Positions 1 to 7,595 of a stretch of DNA of 39,637 nt are shown here, piece by piece. Every line of letters begins with the position of its first letter. The stretch's first letter is position 1. The notes under the pieces were generated by a model. The model searched no databases. It had not been told where the DNA came from and saw only the letters and a list, made by a program, of their open reading frames with translations. The position numbers and the translations under genes were made by a program. The DNA comes from Halieaceae bacterium UBA4438 (lineage in GTDB: Bacteria; Pseudomonadota; Gammaproteobacteria; Pseudomonadales; Halieaceae), in contig DGPO01000132.1 in assembly GCA_002390485.1 (NCBI GenBank), positions 22,119-61,755 of the forward strand, written 5' to 3'.

Positions 1-777
1 AAGGTACCGATCATTGACGGCGGGTATAAAGCACTCCGACGTTTTATGATCGACACCTTCGACACGCAACTCCAGCACTCACAAGTCGTAGTTTTAGGGG
101 GGAAAACCGGATCCGCTAAAACATCGCTTTTAGTCACCTCAGACGACGGATCTCGCCTCCCCTGTATCGATCTAGAGGGACTGGCTCATCACAGGGGTAG
201 CGCGTTCGGTCGTCGAATAGTGCCTCAGCCGACGCAAATCGACTTCGAAAACCAGATCTCTCTTGCGCTCTTAAGACTGCACCATAACGAGCAAAAAACC
301 ATCGCTCTGGAGGACGAAAGTCGTCTAATCGGTCGTTGTGCACTGCCATTAAACCTACAGGCAAAAATGCGCGAGTCGCCGCTTGTCGTTGTTGAGGCGA
401 CACTATTGGAGCGTGTTCATCACTCTTGGGAAAACTATATTCTGAGTAACTATGAGGAACACCTTAGAGAGGCAGGAACAAAAGATCTGGCATTTGTTGC
501 CTTTTCCGAATCGCTTCGAGCCAGTCTGGGCAACATCAGAAAACGTTTGGGTAATCCGCGCTTCGAACAACTGTCCGAGGTCCTAGAACAGGCCTTGACT
601 GCGCACGACTCAGGCGACCCTGAGCCTCACAAGGAATGGATCGAAATACTGTTAAGAGACTACTACGACCCTATGTACGACTATCAGCTGAAATCTAAGC
701 AGCGCGAAATCATTTACCGAGGAAATTTCAAGGCCGTGCGCGAATTCCTTTTGGATCGCACGCTTAGGCGCGCTTAA
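1..777 (+). CDS. mnmH: tRNA 2-selenouridine synthase MnmH (SelU), C-terminal part
   Basis: The reading frame is open from base 1 and its start lies outside the window, so 258 C-terminal residues are seen. MnmH acts on 2-thiouridine at the wobble position of tRNA, converting it through a geranylated intermediate to 2-selenouridine with selenophosphate. The N-terminal rhodanese domain with its catalytic Cys is not in view. Visible here are the family's GGYKALRRF segment just before the P-loop domain, the P-loop GKTGSAKT (bases about 97-120), and the downstream DLEGLAHHRGSAFG motif. The P-loop has Ala where the Walker A consensus has Gly before Lys. The gene ends 14 bases inside the convergent methyltransferase gene. 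Identification is firm; activity of the variant P-loop is untested. Confidence 0.93.
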   Translation, partial: KVPIIDGGYKALRRFMIDTFDTQLQHSQVVVLGGKTGSAKTSLLVTSDDGSRLPCIDLEGLAHHRGSAFGRRIVPQPTQIDFENQISLALLRLHHNEQKTIALEDESRLIGRCALPLNLQAKMRESPLVVVEATLLERVHHSWENYILSNYEEHLREAGTKDLAFVAFSESLRASLGNIRKRLGNPRFEQLSEVLEQALTAHDSGDPEPHKEWIEILLRDYYDPMYDYQLKSKQREIIYRGNFKAVREFLLDRTLRRA

Positions 778-1963
778 AGACTGACAGAATTTCCATGTGG
801 GGTGTTTGGGGAAACATGTCTAACCCACGCGCCTCTTGAAGTGACAAACCACAGTCTGACAAAAACCCGGAGTCGCGCTCCCAGGTGGCCAGATCACAAG
901 CGATGTAGACGACCCAGCGGGCACTGGAGAACAGCGTCGTCAACGCCGCTCGCTCCTTTAATCCCTCGCGCGGAGGATCCATCACCACACCCAGACGGCC
1001 ATTCACATTAGGCACTAAGGTACGTATGTCGGACTCGGAAAAAAGATTCGCGCGAACCCCTGTCACCCCCCTGAGGCCTCGCGCTGTCAATGCCGCAATA
1101 GAGGCATCGTCGCCCTCTAAGGCGACAATGTGAGCCGCGGAAGTCTCAGCAAGAACGTGAGTGAAATTACCTGAACCACAGAATAGTTCGACGATAGAAT
1201 CGACGTCATCCATCGCGGAAAGAACACCTTTTAACCAACTGATAATAAACGTATTTTGGTCCGAGTTTCCCTGCCGAAAAGGTTGTCGCTGATCGATCAG
1301 AGCTCGCTCACGCTCGTCATCAATATCGATCGTTGTCCACTGACGTTTTTTACTCGGTGTCCATGCCGAATTCGGTAGTGCAGTCCGCAATGCACGAAGC
1401 TTGCGATTATTGATGGGCGTTAAAATGGGACACTCGGCGATATCGGCAATATCATGAGTCCCCCAAGCCACATACCCAAGGGCCTTGCCGTCTGATTTAA
1501 ATTGAGCTCGATTTCGATACTCAAAGGGCCTTGGGGCACTTGCAAACTCGCGCTTCGCTTCAACGTGGCCCAGCCGCAGCAAGCTGCGCTCAAGACGGCG
1601 ATGCTTTTGTTCAACTTGAGCGTCGTAATCCACAAACATCCATGGACAGCCACCGCAGACGCCAGAGCTGTGTGATGTACACCGCGGCAGAATCCGGCTT
1701 GGTGAAGCCTCTAAAATCTCGTCTACGCGAACGGTGACGTCACGACCAGTGCGCTTCCTGGTGAGCTGAAGCGCTTCGCCTGGCCACACACCTGCGACGA
1801 ACAAAACCTGACCATCCGGTGCCTCAACAACGCCTTTACCGTCGCTGCTGACATCACGCACGACGGCGCTAAAGCTATCCGTCACCGAAGGAACAGCGCT
1901 ACCCGCAGTTTTTGAGCGCCGCGAGATTTTTCCTGAATTAAAACGTACGTTGCGCTTGGACAC
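764..1963 (-). CDS. TrmA/RlmD-family SAM-dependent RNA (uracil-5-)-methyltransferase with [4Fe-4S] site
   Basis: This 399-residue protein belongs to the family that methylates C5 of uridine in rRNA or tRNA. A TRAM-like beta-barrel spans about residues 28-88. Four Cys at 95, 103, 106 and 178 match the [4Fe-4S] ligands of E. coli RumA/RlmD. The C-terminal Rossmann domain has the SAM motif ELFCGSGNF, the DPPREGL motif, the nucleophile Cys356 (in IACDLATWERD) and the probable general base Glu391 in HMEIL. It is shorter than RlmD (about 430-450 residues) and more diverged, so RlmD, RlmC and another specificity cannot be told apart. It is not next to mazG/cysM, where rlmD sits in Pseudomonas. It lies downstream of tRNA-Arg, separated by a hairpin, and converges on mnmH. 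Confidence 0.85.
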   Translation of the reverse strand: MSKRNVRFNSGKISRRSKTAGSAVPSVTDSFSAVVRDVSSDGKGVVEAPDGQVLFVAGVWPGEALQLTRKRTGRDVTVRVDEILEASPSRILPRCTSHSSGVCGGCPWMFVDYDAQVEQKHRRLERSLLRLGHVEAKREFASAPRPFEYRNRAQFKSDGKALGYVAWGTHDIADIAECPILTPINNRKLRALRTALPNSAWTPSKKRQWTTIDIDDERERALIDQRQPFRQGNSDQNTFIISWLKGVLSAMDDVDSIVELFCGSGNFTHVLAETSAAHIVALEGDDASIAALTARGLRGVTGVRANLFSESDIRTLVPNVNGRLGVVMDPPREGLKERAALTTLFSSARWVVYIACDLATWERDSGFLSDCGLSLQEARGLDMFPQTPHMEILSVFKRA

Positions 1964-2008
1964 GTCATGACTCGACTAAGGCAGTGACACCGACGCATTG
2001 ATTTATCA

Positions 2009-2028
2009 ACCTGGGTCACCGCCCAGGT
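2009..2028 (-). terminator. Hairpin between tRNA-Arg and methyltransferase gene
   Basis: A perfect 7-bp inverted repeat, ACCTGGG/CCCAGGT, encloses a 6-base loop. It lies 29 bases downstream of the tRNA 3' end and about 45 bases upstream of the methyltransferase start, both on the minus strand. There is no uridine run after the stem. It could be a tRNA processing/termination structure or part of the leader of the methyltransferase mRNA. Confidence 0.4.
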
Positions 2029-2057
2029 CTTGCTCGTCGCACGGTGATGTTACGGTA

Positions 2058-2133
2058 TGGCGCCGCTGGCAGGGATCGAACCTGCGACCTTTCGCTTAGG
2101 AGGCAAACGCTCTTCCAACTGAGCTACAACGGC
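2058..2133 (-). tRNA. tRNA-Arg (anticodon CCU)
   Basis: The minus strand folds as a complete 76-base cloverleaf with encoded CCA. The acceptor stem pairs GCCGTTG with CAGCGGC, including one G-U pair. The D-arm is GCTC/GAGC. The anticodon stem is TTTGC/GCGAA around loop CTCCTAA, which places CCT at positions 34-36 and so reads AGG. The variable loop is AGGTC. The T-arm is GCAGG-TTCGATC-CCTGC, and the discriminator base is G. It stands alone, with no other tRNA or integrase gene nearby. Confidence 0.96.
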
Positions 2134-2185
2134 AGAGGTGTAAGTCTAGGTCAGCCAGCAATAAAACACTATTCGTCTGTGTCGG

Positions 2186-3568
2186 TTATCGAGTCAATGC
2201 GGAATAATTTGGTTGATCGATCTGCAGCTGCCCGGCCACCGTGTTTCGCAGGTGATCGGTTAAAGCGTCATCGGACAACTGGGTACCCGATCGGAGAGCT
2301 TGTACCAAACGCCAGCGGAGTGCGTCTAAGCCTCCCTCCCCAAACAATCCCTTTAACCGGCGGTGCTCCGCCGTCGTTAGGTCAGGCCCGAGCGTCAGCT
2401 CGCGCTCCGCAATAGCGAGTGCGTTGACGGCCACACGAATTAAAAACTTATCGGCACCCTCAAATACAGGAGCAACACCGTCCAACAGATGGCCTCTGAC
2501 CGCGCCAATTAATTCCTGGGTTTGAGGCAAATTCCCTTCACCCCCACTGTGCTTCAGAGGCTCAAATGACCCCGGAATCAACAAACGCGCGCAGTCCATT
2601 TGCGCCTCAGAGCTTCGCCGGCCGATGACCGGACGTTCAACCGAAGGCGTCTCTCCGGTGCGCCACGTATTGGCCATTCCAAGCGTCGTTATCGACCACC
2701 AAAAAGACCCAAATACCTCCCAGAACAATAATGAGGCGGTGTCGACAGATACGCCCGAGACAGACTCATAACCCGACACCAAGTCACTGGATGCGCCAAA
2801 ACCACCGACAGGAAGGTCTCGCTGACCGAACCGCCATGAGTTCACACAGAGCCAACCAAGATCACGCATCGGATCACCCATGTGGCACAGCTCCCAATCG
2901 AGAACCGCACGAATACCGGTCTTAGAGACCATCAGATTACCGTTGCGGAAGTCTCCGTGAACCAAGCATTGCGTGACGGTTGTCGGTAGGTGGCTCAACA
3001 ACCATTGCGCGGTAAAGTCGATCATGGGCTGAGGTGTATTGAGCGCGATATACGCGTCCCATGTCTCACGCACCAACACTTCAGGCGAAACGCAGGGGAG
3101 CACCCGTCGCAAGGAATGAGGAACAGGTAACGCATGGATCTTAGCCAATGTCTGTCCACATTCGTAAGCCAGCGTTGCTCTCATCTCCGCAAGCTCAGGC
3201 AATTTTACAATCCGGTGCCCCAAGGTTTCACCCTCGAGCCATTCCATAAGGTAGCCCTCACCCAGATCGTGCCTTGGCTCGAGTTCACAAATAACATTGG
3301 GTACCGGAACGCTCGCTGACTGAGCAAGTCGCAAAAGAGCCACCTCAGCACTCGTGCTCAACTGACCTTGGGAGCTAGCCACAAGTCCGGGCTGCGCGCG
3401 TCGCAAGGCATAGTCGCGCTGGACACCGTCGCGCGAGCGAGTACGCACTCGAAAGGTCTGCTGAGAAGCACCTGACGTCAGTTGATCCACAGCCCCAACA
3501 CTAGACCCAGGAAACTGTCGATCAATAAACTGACTGAGGCGCGCTTCAAATTGCGGGTCTACCGCCAT
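2186..3568 (-). CDS. APH-type phosphotransferase (acyl-CoA-linked kinase type) with C-terminal DUF6285-like domain
   Basis: This 460-residue protein has an aminoglycoside-phosphotransferase/choline-kinase fold in about residues 20-330. The catalytic loop HGDFRNGN gives Asp206 and Asn211, and the metal-binding DWE lies at 224-226. A further alpha-helical tail, about residues 346-456, resembles DUF6285, which I recall as usually a separate small protein encoded beside such kinases and acyl-CoA dehydrogenases. The gene's ATG overlaps the stop of the upstream acyl-CoA dehydrogenase gene (TAATG), so the two are translationally coupled. Related kinases (domains in human ACAD10/ACAD11; LvaA in Pseudomonas putida) phosphorylate the hydroxyl of 4-hydroxyacyl-CoA. 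That substrate is an inference here; antibiotic resistance is unlikely from the context. The domain call is firm, the DUF6285 assignment is from memory of the pattern. Confidence 0.85.
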   Translation of the reverse strand: MAVDPQFEARLSQFIDRQFPGSSVGAVDQLTSGASQQTFRVRTRSRDGVQRDYALRRAQPGLVASSQGQLSTSAEVALLRLAQSASVPVPNVICELEPRHDLGEGYLMEWLEGETLGHRIVKLPELAEMRATLAYECGQTLAKIHALPVPHSLRRVLPCVSPEVLVRETWDAYIALNTPQPMIDFTAQWLLSHLPTTVTQCLVHGDFRNGNLMVSKTGIRAVLDWELCHMGDPMRDLGWLCVNSWRFGQRDLPVGGFGASSDLVSGYESVSGVSVDTASLLFWEVFGSFWWSITTLGMANTWRTGETPSVERPVIGRRSSEAQMDCARLLIPGSFEPLKHSGGEGNLPQTQELIGAVRGHLLDGVAPVFEGADKFLIRVAVNALAIAERELTLGPDLTTAEHRRLKGLFGEGGLDALRWRLVQALRSGTQLSDDALTDHLRNTVAGQLQIDQPNYSALTR

Positions 3569-4833
3569 TAACTGACACCCTTCGGCTTTTGTTGGCTCAT
3601 AAACCCGAACATGTAGCCGGCGATACGGCGCTTTTGAATCTCATCGGCACCCTCGGTAATACGATAACGCCGATGATGTCGGTAGATGTGTTCAAACGGT
3701 TTGTACCTTGAATAACCCAATCCACCGTGCACTTGCATCGCAGTATCCGCCGCCTCACAGCACAACTGATTGGCTTGGTAGTTGCACATAGACACCTTAT
3801 CTGAGACGGAAAACGCACCGTCCCGATCCATGAGCCACGCTGTTTTATGAATAAGCGCTCTGAGCATCTCGCACCGCGCCTGAAGATCGACCAACGGAAA
3901 TTGTATGGCTTGGTTCGTCGCCAGGGCTTTACCAAACGGCTTTCGATATTTGGCGTACTCAACGGCCTCGTTCACACAATACTGCGCGGCGCCTAAACTC
4001 GACGCGGCCTGTCGAATCCGGTTTTCATTGAAAAAGTGCTGTACCACCTGCAGTCCCCGACCCGCGCCTGCGAAAATTGCTGCATCGGGCACACGTACGT
4101 TTGTAAATCGAACCCGCGCATGGTCTGACGGCATGTTGAAAGTCCAGAGATACTCCTCGACTTCCACACCCGGCGAGTCCATCGGCACCATGAAGGCCGT
4201 GATGCCCAAGGCATCACCAGCGTCACCCGAGGTTCGGGCCATAACCATATCGCTGTGCGCTGTGTGAACGCCCGTATTCCACGTTTTAACGCCATTAATA
4301 ATCCAATCGTCACCATCGCGTGTGGCAACCGTCTCCATATGCGTTGCATCAGACCCGTGATCCGGCTCAGTGATGCCAAAAGCAAAGCCTTGTGTCGCTG
4401 TCTTAAGCCCGGGTAACCATGCGGCCTGCTGCTCAGGCGTCCCGTACTCAAGCATGAGTAACAGGCCTATATTGTTGCCCACAACCGAGTGCTCGTTTTG
4501 CAAATCGTTGTGCAAACCAAGCCCTTTAGCCGCGAGATGTTCTCTAATAATGGCCATGCCAAGGTTGCTGCCGTTCCTGCCCCCGTGCTCCTTGGGAAAG
4601 GGATAGCTGAAAATTCCCGCGGCGATCGCGCGCTGCTTTGCCACCGCCAATAATGCCTCCCAGTCCTTATTAGGGAGCCCTTGTCGGTCCCAGTCGGTTC
4701 GCGCATCTTCACGCCGATGATCAAAGAATCGGATATTGTCATCGGCCCCTTCCAAGGGTTTTATGTGTTCTTCAATAAACGCATCGACTTCCCCTAGAAA
4801 GTGTTGGATATCTTCTGGTATGTCAAAGTTCAT
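3568..4833 (-). CDS. Acyl-CoA dehydrogenase family flavoprotein
   Basis: This 421-residue, full-length acyl-CoA dehydrogenase has the N-terminal helical domain, the middle beta domain with FAFGITEPDHGSD and NGVKTWNTG, and the C-terminal helical domain with QVHGGLGYSRYKP and ITEGADEIQ. Glu394 in TEGADE falls where medium-chain-type enzymes carry their catalytic base. The family uses FAD and passes electrons to ETF. The gene is the first of a two-gene unit with the APH-like kinase, overlapping it by one base. It may oxidise ordinary acyl-CoA, or act on a phosphorylated 4-hydroxyacyl-CoA made by its partner, as ACAD10/11 and the Lva system do. The retained Glu leaves both options open. The promoter should lie in the 207-base divergent gap upstream. 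Confidence 0.92.
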   Translation of the reverse strand: MNFDIPEDIQHFLGEVDAFIEEHIKPLEGADDNIRFFDHRREDARTDWDRQGLPNKDWEALLAVAKQRAIAAGIFSYPFPKEHGGRNGSNLGMAIIREHLAAKGLGLHNDLQNEHSVVGNNIGLLLMLEYGTPEQQAAWLPGLKTATQGFAFGITEPDHGSDATHMETVATRDGDDWIINGVKTWNTGVHTAHSDMVMARTSGDAGDALGITAFMVPMDSPGVEVEEYLWTFNMPSDHARVRFTNVRVPDAAIFAGAGRGLQVVQHFFNENRIRQAASSLGAAQYCVNEAVEYAKYRKPFGKALATNQAIQFPLVDLQARCEMLRALIHKTAWLMDRDGAFSVSDKVSMCNYQANQLCCEAADTAMQVHGGLGYSRYKPFEHIYRHHRRYRITEGADEIQKRRIAGYMFGFMSQQKPKGVS

Positions 4834-4912
4834 AAGACGCCGGTCTATCGTTAGTATTTAACTGTCACGTTACGATCGAACGCACGAGAACTCAATGCTT
4901 AGGCGGGATCGC

Positions 4913-5022
4913 CGAATACGCAGGCGTCTTGCCTCACCCATCGAGTCAGCGCGCGCGGTTAAGGGCGCGGTTCCGGGTTGACAGCGCGCCCGGCTTTGGG
5001 CAGAAATAACGTTGCGTATTCG
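4913..5022. repeat. Inverted 10-bp repeat pair in the divergent promoter region
   Basis: CGAATACGCA at 4913-4922 recurs as its exact reverse complement TGCGTATTCG at 5013-5022, with starts exactly 100 bases apart. Both lie between the divergent acyl-CoA dehydrogenase and amidohydrolase genes, and the second ends 18 bases before the amidohydrolase ATG. They could be operator sites of one regulator serving both genes; the regulator is not identified. Confidence 0.35.
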
Positions 5023-5040
5023 CCAATACAGGGACGGTCT

Positions 5041-6765
5041 ATGACCTACGATCTAATTATAAAGGGCGGCACCGTCGTTGATGGTTTAGGTGACGAACCT
5101 TTTATCGGAGATGTCGCCGTTATAGGCCATCATATTGCAGCCGTCGGACACGACCTCGGCGATGCCACATCGGTTGTCGATGCAACGGGTTGCTACGTCG
5201 CGCCGGGCTTTGTCGATATCCACACTCACTACGATGGACAAGCGACTTGGGATCCGGAGATGGCCCCCTCCTCATGGCATGGGGTCACGACCGTCGTCAT
5301 GGGAAATTGTGGCGTGGGCTTCGCGCCCGCCGCGCCCGACCGACACGACTGGCTCATTGGTCTGATGGAAGGCGTTGAGGACATTCCGGGCTCCGCACTC
5401 TCTGAGGGTATGAGCTGGAACTGGGAGAGCTTCCCTGAGTACCTCGATGCACTCGAAGAATTGCCGCGTGCCATCGATGTGGCGACCCAAGTCCCTCACG
5501 GAGCGGTTAGAGCTTACGTAATGGGTGATCGAGGCGCGGGCAACGAGGCACCTACCGGTTCCGACATCGATGCTATGGCCTGTATCGTTGAAGAGGGACT
5601 GCGGGCTGGCGCACTGGGATTCTCAACATCGAGAACCGTTCTGCACAAATCTATAGAGGGCGAATTGGTCCCGGGCACAACCGCTGACCCTGAAGAACTG
5701 ATCGGCATTGCTCGTGGCATGGCGAAGGCGGGTCATGGCGTCTTCGAGATGTCCAGTGATCTCGTGCCAGAGTGGAACGAGTTTGATTGGATGGGTGACA
5801 TGAGCAGAGAAACAGGCCTCCCGGTCACATTCACTGCGCTCCAATCACCCGTGAAAGCGATGAACCTCGATGATCAGCTGGCAAAAATGCGCAGTCAAAA
5901 CGCCCGAGGCGCCAATATACTCGCTCAGATTGCGATGCGCGGCACAGGCTTGATTTTGGGATGGCGCACGTCATTTAACCCCTTTTCGTTCAAGCCCAGC
6001 TGGGCAGAGGTCGCCGCACTTAACGAGGCCGACCAACTCGCAAAATTGGCCGATCCCGCGTTTAAAAAGAAGCTTCTGAGCGAAACATCGGTTTATCCCG
6101 AAAGTGATCTTCAGTTTCTGGGCCAACTCATGGCTGAAGGATTCGAGATGCAGTATGCGCTGACGGATGACTTCAATTACGAACCAACAAAAGAGCAATC
6201 CATTGCACATTTGGCGGCAGTAGATGGCGCTTCAGGCGCTGAATATGCCTACGACTTGATGACCAGTAACAATGGAACAGGTCTGATTTACTTTCCGCTT
6301 CTCAACTATGCCGATGGTGATTTGAAGTTCCTTGAGCCTATTCTTCAGTCTGAGGACTGCATTAACTCCCTCTCTGACGGTGGTGCGCACTGTGGGACGA
6401 TTTGTGATGCGGCGTCACCAACCTTCATGTTGCAACATTGGGTTCGCGATCGTGACGGATTTAGGCTGAGTTTGAGTGACGCTATAAAACGCCAATGCGC
6501 TGATACTGCGAAGGTTTATGGACTTCATGATCGCGGCGTACTGGCGCGTGGCTACCTCGCAGATATTAATATTATCGAGCTCGAAAATATTGCTATGAGC
6601 AAGCCTTGGGTCGCCAATGATTTGCCCGCAGGTGGGAAGCGTTTGCTGCAGTCGTCCTCAGGATACCGAGCGACCTTTAAGTCCGGTGTGCAAACGTTCG
6701 ACAATGGACGCTATCTTGGAGCGACACCGGGAGTCCTCATACGTGGTCCGCAGAGCGCGCCTTGA
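5041..6765 (+). CDS. Amidohydrolase of the N-acyl-D-amino-acid deacylase (D-aminoacylase) family
   Basis: This 574-residue protein has the small N-terminal beta domain, then a TIM-barrel metallohydrolase. Metal ligands visible are His61 and His63 (HTH), Cys90 (GNCGVGF) and Asp446 (SDGGAH). The two histidines that complete the Cys-containing metal site in D-aminoacylase appear replaced: the aligned segments read FEMSSD and FTALQ. It therefore belongs to a subgroup whose substrate need not be an N-acyl-D-amino acid. I chose the ATG at 5041 because GGGACGG lies just upstream and MTYDLIIKGG is the usual N-terminus; an in-frame TTG at 4978 would add 21 residues without family similarity. It is divergent from the acyl-CoA dehydrogenase/kinase pair, which suggests a shared catabolic role. 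Confidence 0.85.
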   Translation: MTYDLIIKGGTVVDGLGDEPFIGDVAVIGHHIAAVGHDLGDATSVVDATGCYVAPGFVDIHTHYDGQATWDPEMAPSSWHGVTTVVMGNCGVGFAPAAPDRHDWLIGLMEGVEDIPGSALSEGMSWNWESFPEYLDALEELPRAIDVATQVPHGAVRAYVMGDRGAGNEAPTGSDIDAMACIVEEGLRAGALGFSTSRTVLHKSIEGELVPGTTADPEELIGIARGMAKAGHGVFEMSSDLVPEWNEFDWMGDMSRETGLPVTFTALQSPVKAMNLDDQLAKMRSQNARGANILAQIAMRGTGLILGWRTSFNPFSFKPSWAEVAALNEADQLAKLADPAFKKKLLSETSVYPESDLQFLGQLMAEGFEMQYALTDDFNYEPTKEQSIAHLAAVDGASGAEYAYDLMTSNNGTGLIYFPLLNYADGDLKFLEPILQSEDCINSLSDGGAHCGTICDAASPTFMLQHWVRDRDGFRLSLSDAIKRQCADTAKVYGLHDRGVLARGYLADINIIELENIAMSKPWVANDLPAGGKRLLQSSSGYRATFKSGVQTFDNGRYLGATPGVLIRGPQSAP

Positions 6766-6781
6766 GTCAGCAACCGGCGGA

Positions 6782-7576
6782 CTAAAAATGAGGCGCGACA
6801 ATCTCCATCCGCAGTCCATTGTCGTCTGAAGGTCCATTCTGCGGGAGTACAATTCGCCTATCGGGTGCGCGTTCTGCGGTAAGCAGACAAACGAGCGCAT
6901 CAATAAAGTCGTCCGGCAGAACCTCTTTTCGCGGATACGTCGCAAGCCCGCGCGATAGTGCACTTTCGACATTTCCGAGCTCGCGCAACAACAGTAGACG
7001 CGCAGCACGACCCTCCTCGGTCTTCTTGCTCGCCTTCAGGGCAACACCACCGTTCAAGCACGCGAAGGCCACCTCGGGGTGGCACTCGTGCCACACCCCG
7101 TTTCGCTTGGGCTGTGCAAGCCAACGGTCCAACTCTCTTATTTTTGGGAACAAGTAAAACGATTGTTTGCTCAAGCCTTTACCCGAGAGCGTTCTGGATA
7201 ACGCGTTCGCCTCAGCATAGTCAGTGCAGCGTGTGACCTCCCGCGCGGGCACTCCAAATACGCTCGAAGAACGGTACGGCCGCAGTTGCGCTCGTGCAAG
7301 AGCGTCACAGTGTCGAGTCCCACCTTCGCGCAACAAGCCAATCGGCATGTCGATCATCACGCTCGCATCTAACGTCAAAACACCATTCAAGGACGGCAAA
7401 TCTACACTCGTCTCAAATTGAATCTCGCCGTCGATCCGGAACGCCATCACCCAGCCACTTCGGCACCCGTCAATACCCAACGCCGTCCTTGGCGCGACAC
7501 TGAGGCGACGCTCTGAGACTGACGCCTGGTCGGCGTCCGACTGCTTATGATGACCTGCGCTTAGGTTTGTCACCAA
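6782..7576 (-). CDS. DUF429 family protein
   Basis: This 264-residue cytosolic protein has the typical DUF429 pattern: GIDGCRSGW near residue 34, MIDMPIGL, the FGVPAREV segment, a KGLSKQSFYLFPKIRELD stretch and HECHPEVAF. The family is thought to have an RNase H-like fold; its function is not established. The gene follows the P450 gene by 19 bases and is probably the last of that transcription unit, but nothing links it functionally to the P450. The start is TTG at 7576 or GTG at 7573, with only a weak ribosome binding site, and the first 30 residues are not conserved-looking, so the true start may be further in. Confidence 0.75.
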   Translation of the reverse strand: MVTNLSAGHHKQSDADQASVSERRLSVAPRTALGIDGCRSGWVMAFRIDGEIQFETSVDLPSLNGVLTLDASVMIDMPIGLLREGGTRHCDALARAQLRPYRSSSVFGVPAREVTRCTDYAEANALSRTLSGKGLSKQSFYLFPKIRELDRWLAQPKRNGVWHECHPEVAFACLNGGVALKASKKTEEGRAARLLLLRELGNVESALSRGLATYPRKEVLPDDFIDALVCLLTAERAPDRRIVLPQNGPSDDNGLRMEIVAPHF

Positions 7577-7595
7577 GACCGGTTCCCGTAATCAC

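Noticed and set aside
2058..2133. tRNA-Arg as an integration site for a mobile element
   Set aside because: No integrase, direct repeat of the tRNA end or unusual gene content was found next to it.
2044..2415. Open frame of 123 codons on the plus strand
   Set aside because: It is the antisense of tRNA-Arg and of the kinase C-terminus; frames of this kind over tRNAs are a common artefact.
3597..4742. Several 90-150 codon frames on both strands inside the acyl-CoA dehydrogenase gene
   Set aside because: No domain pattern; the dehydrogenase frame is complete and conserved throughout.
4978..5040. N-terminal extension of the amidohydrolase from a TTG
   Set aside because: The extra 21 residues match no family N-terminus, and the ribosome site fits the ATG at 5041.
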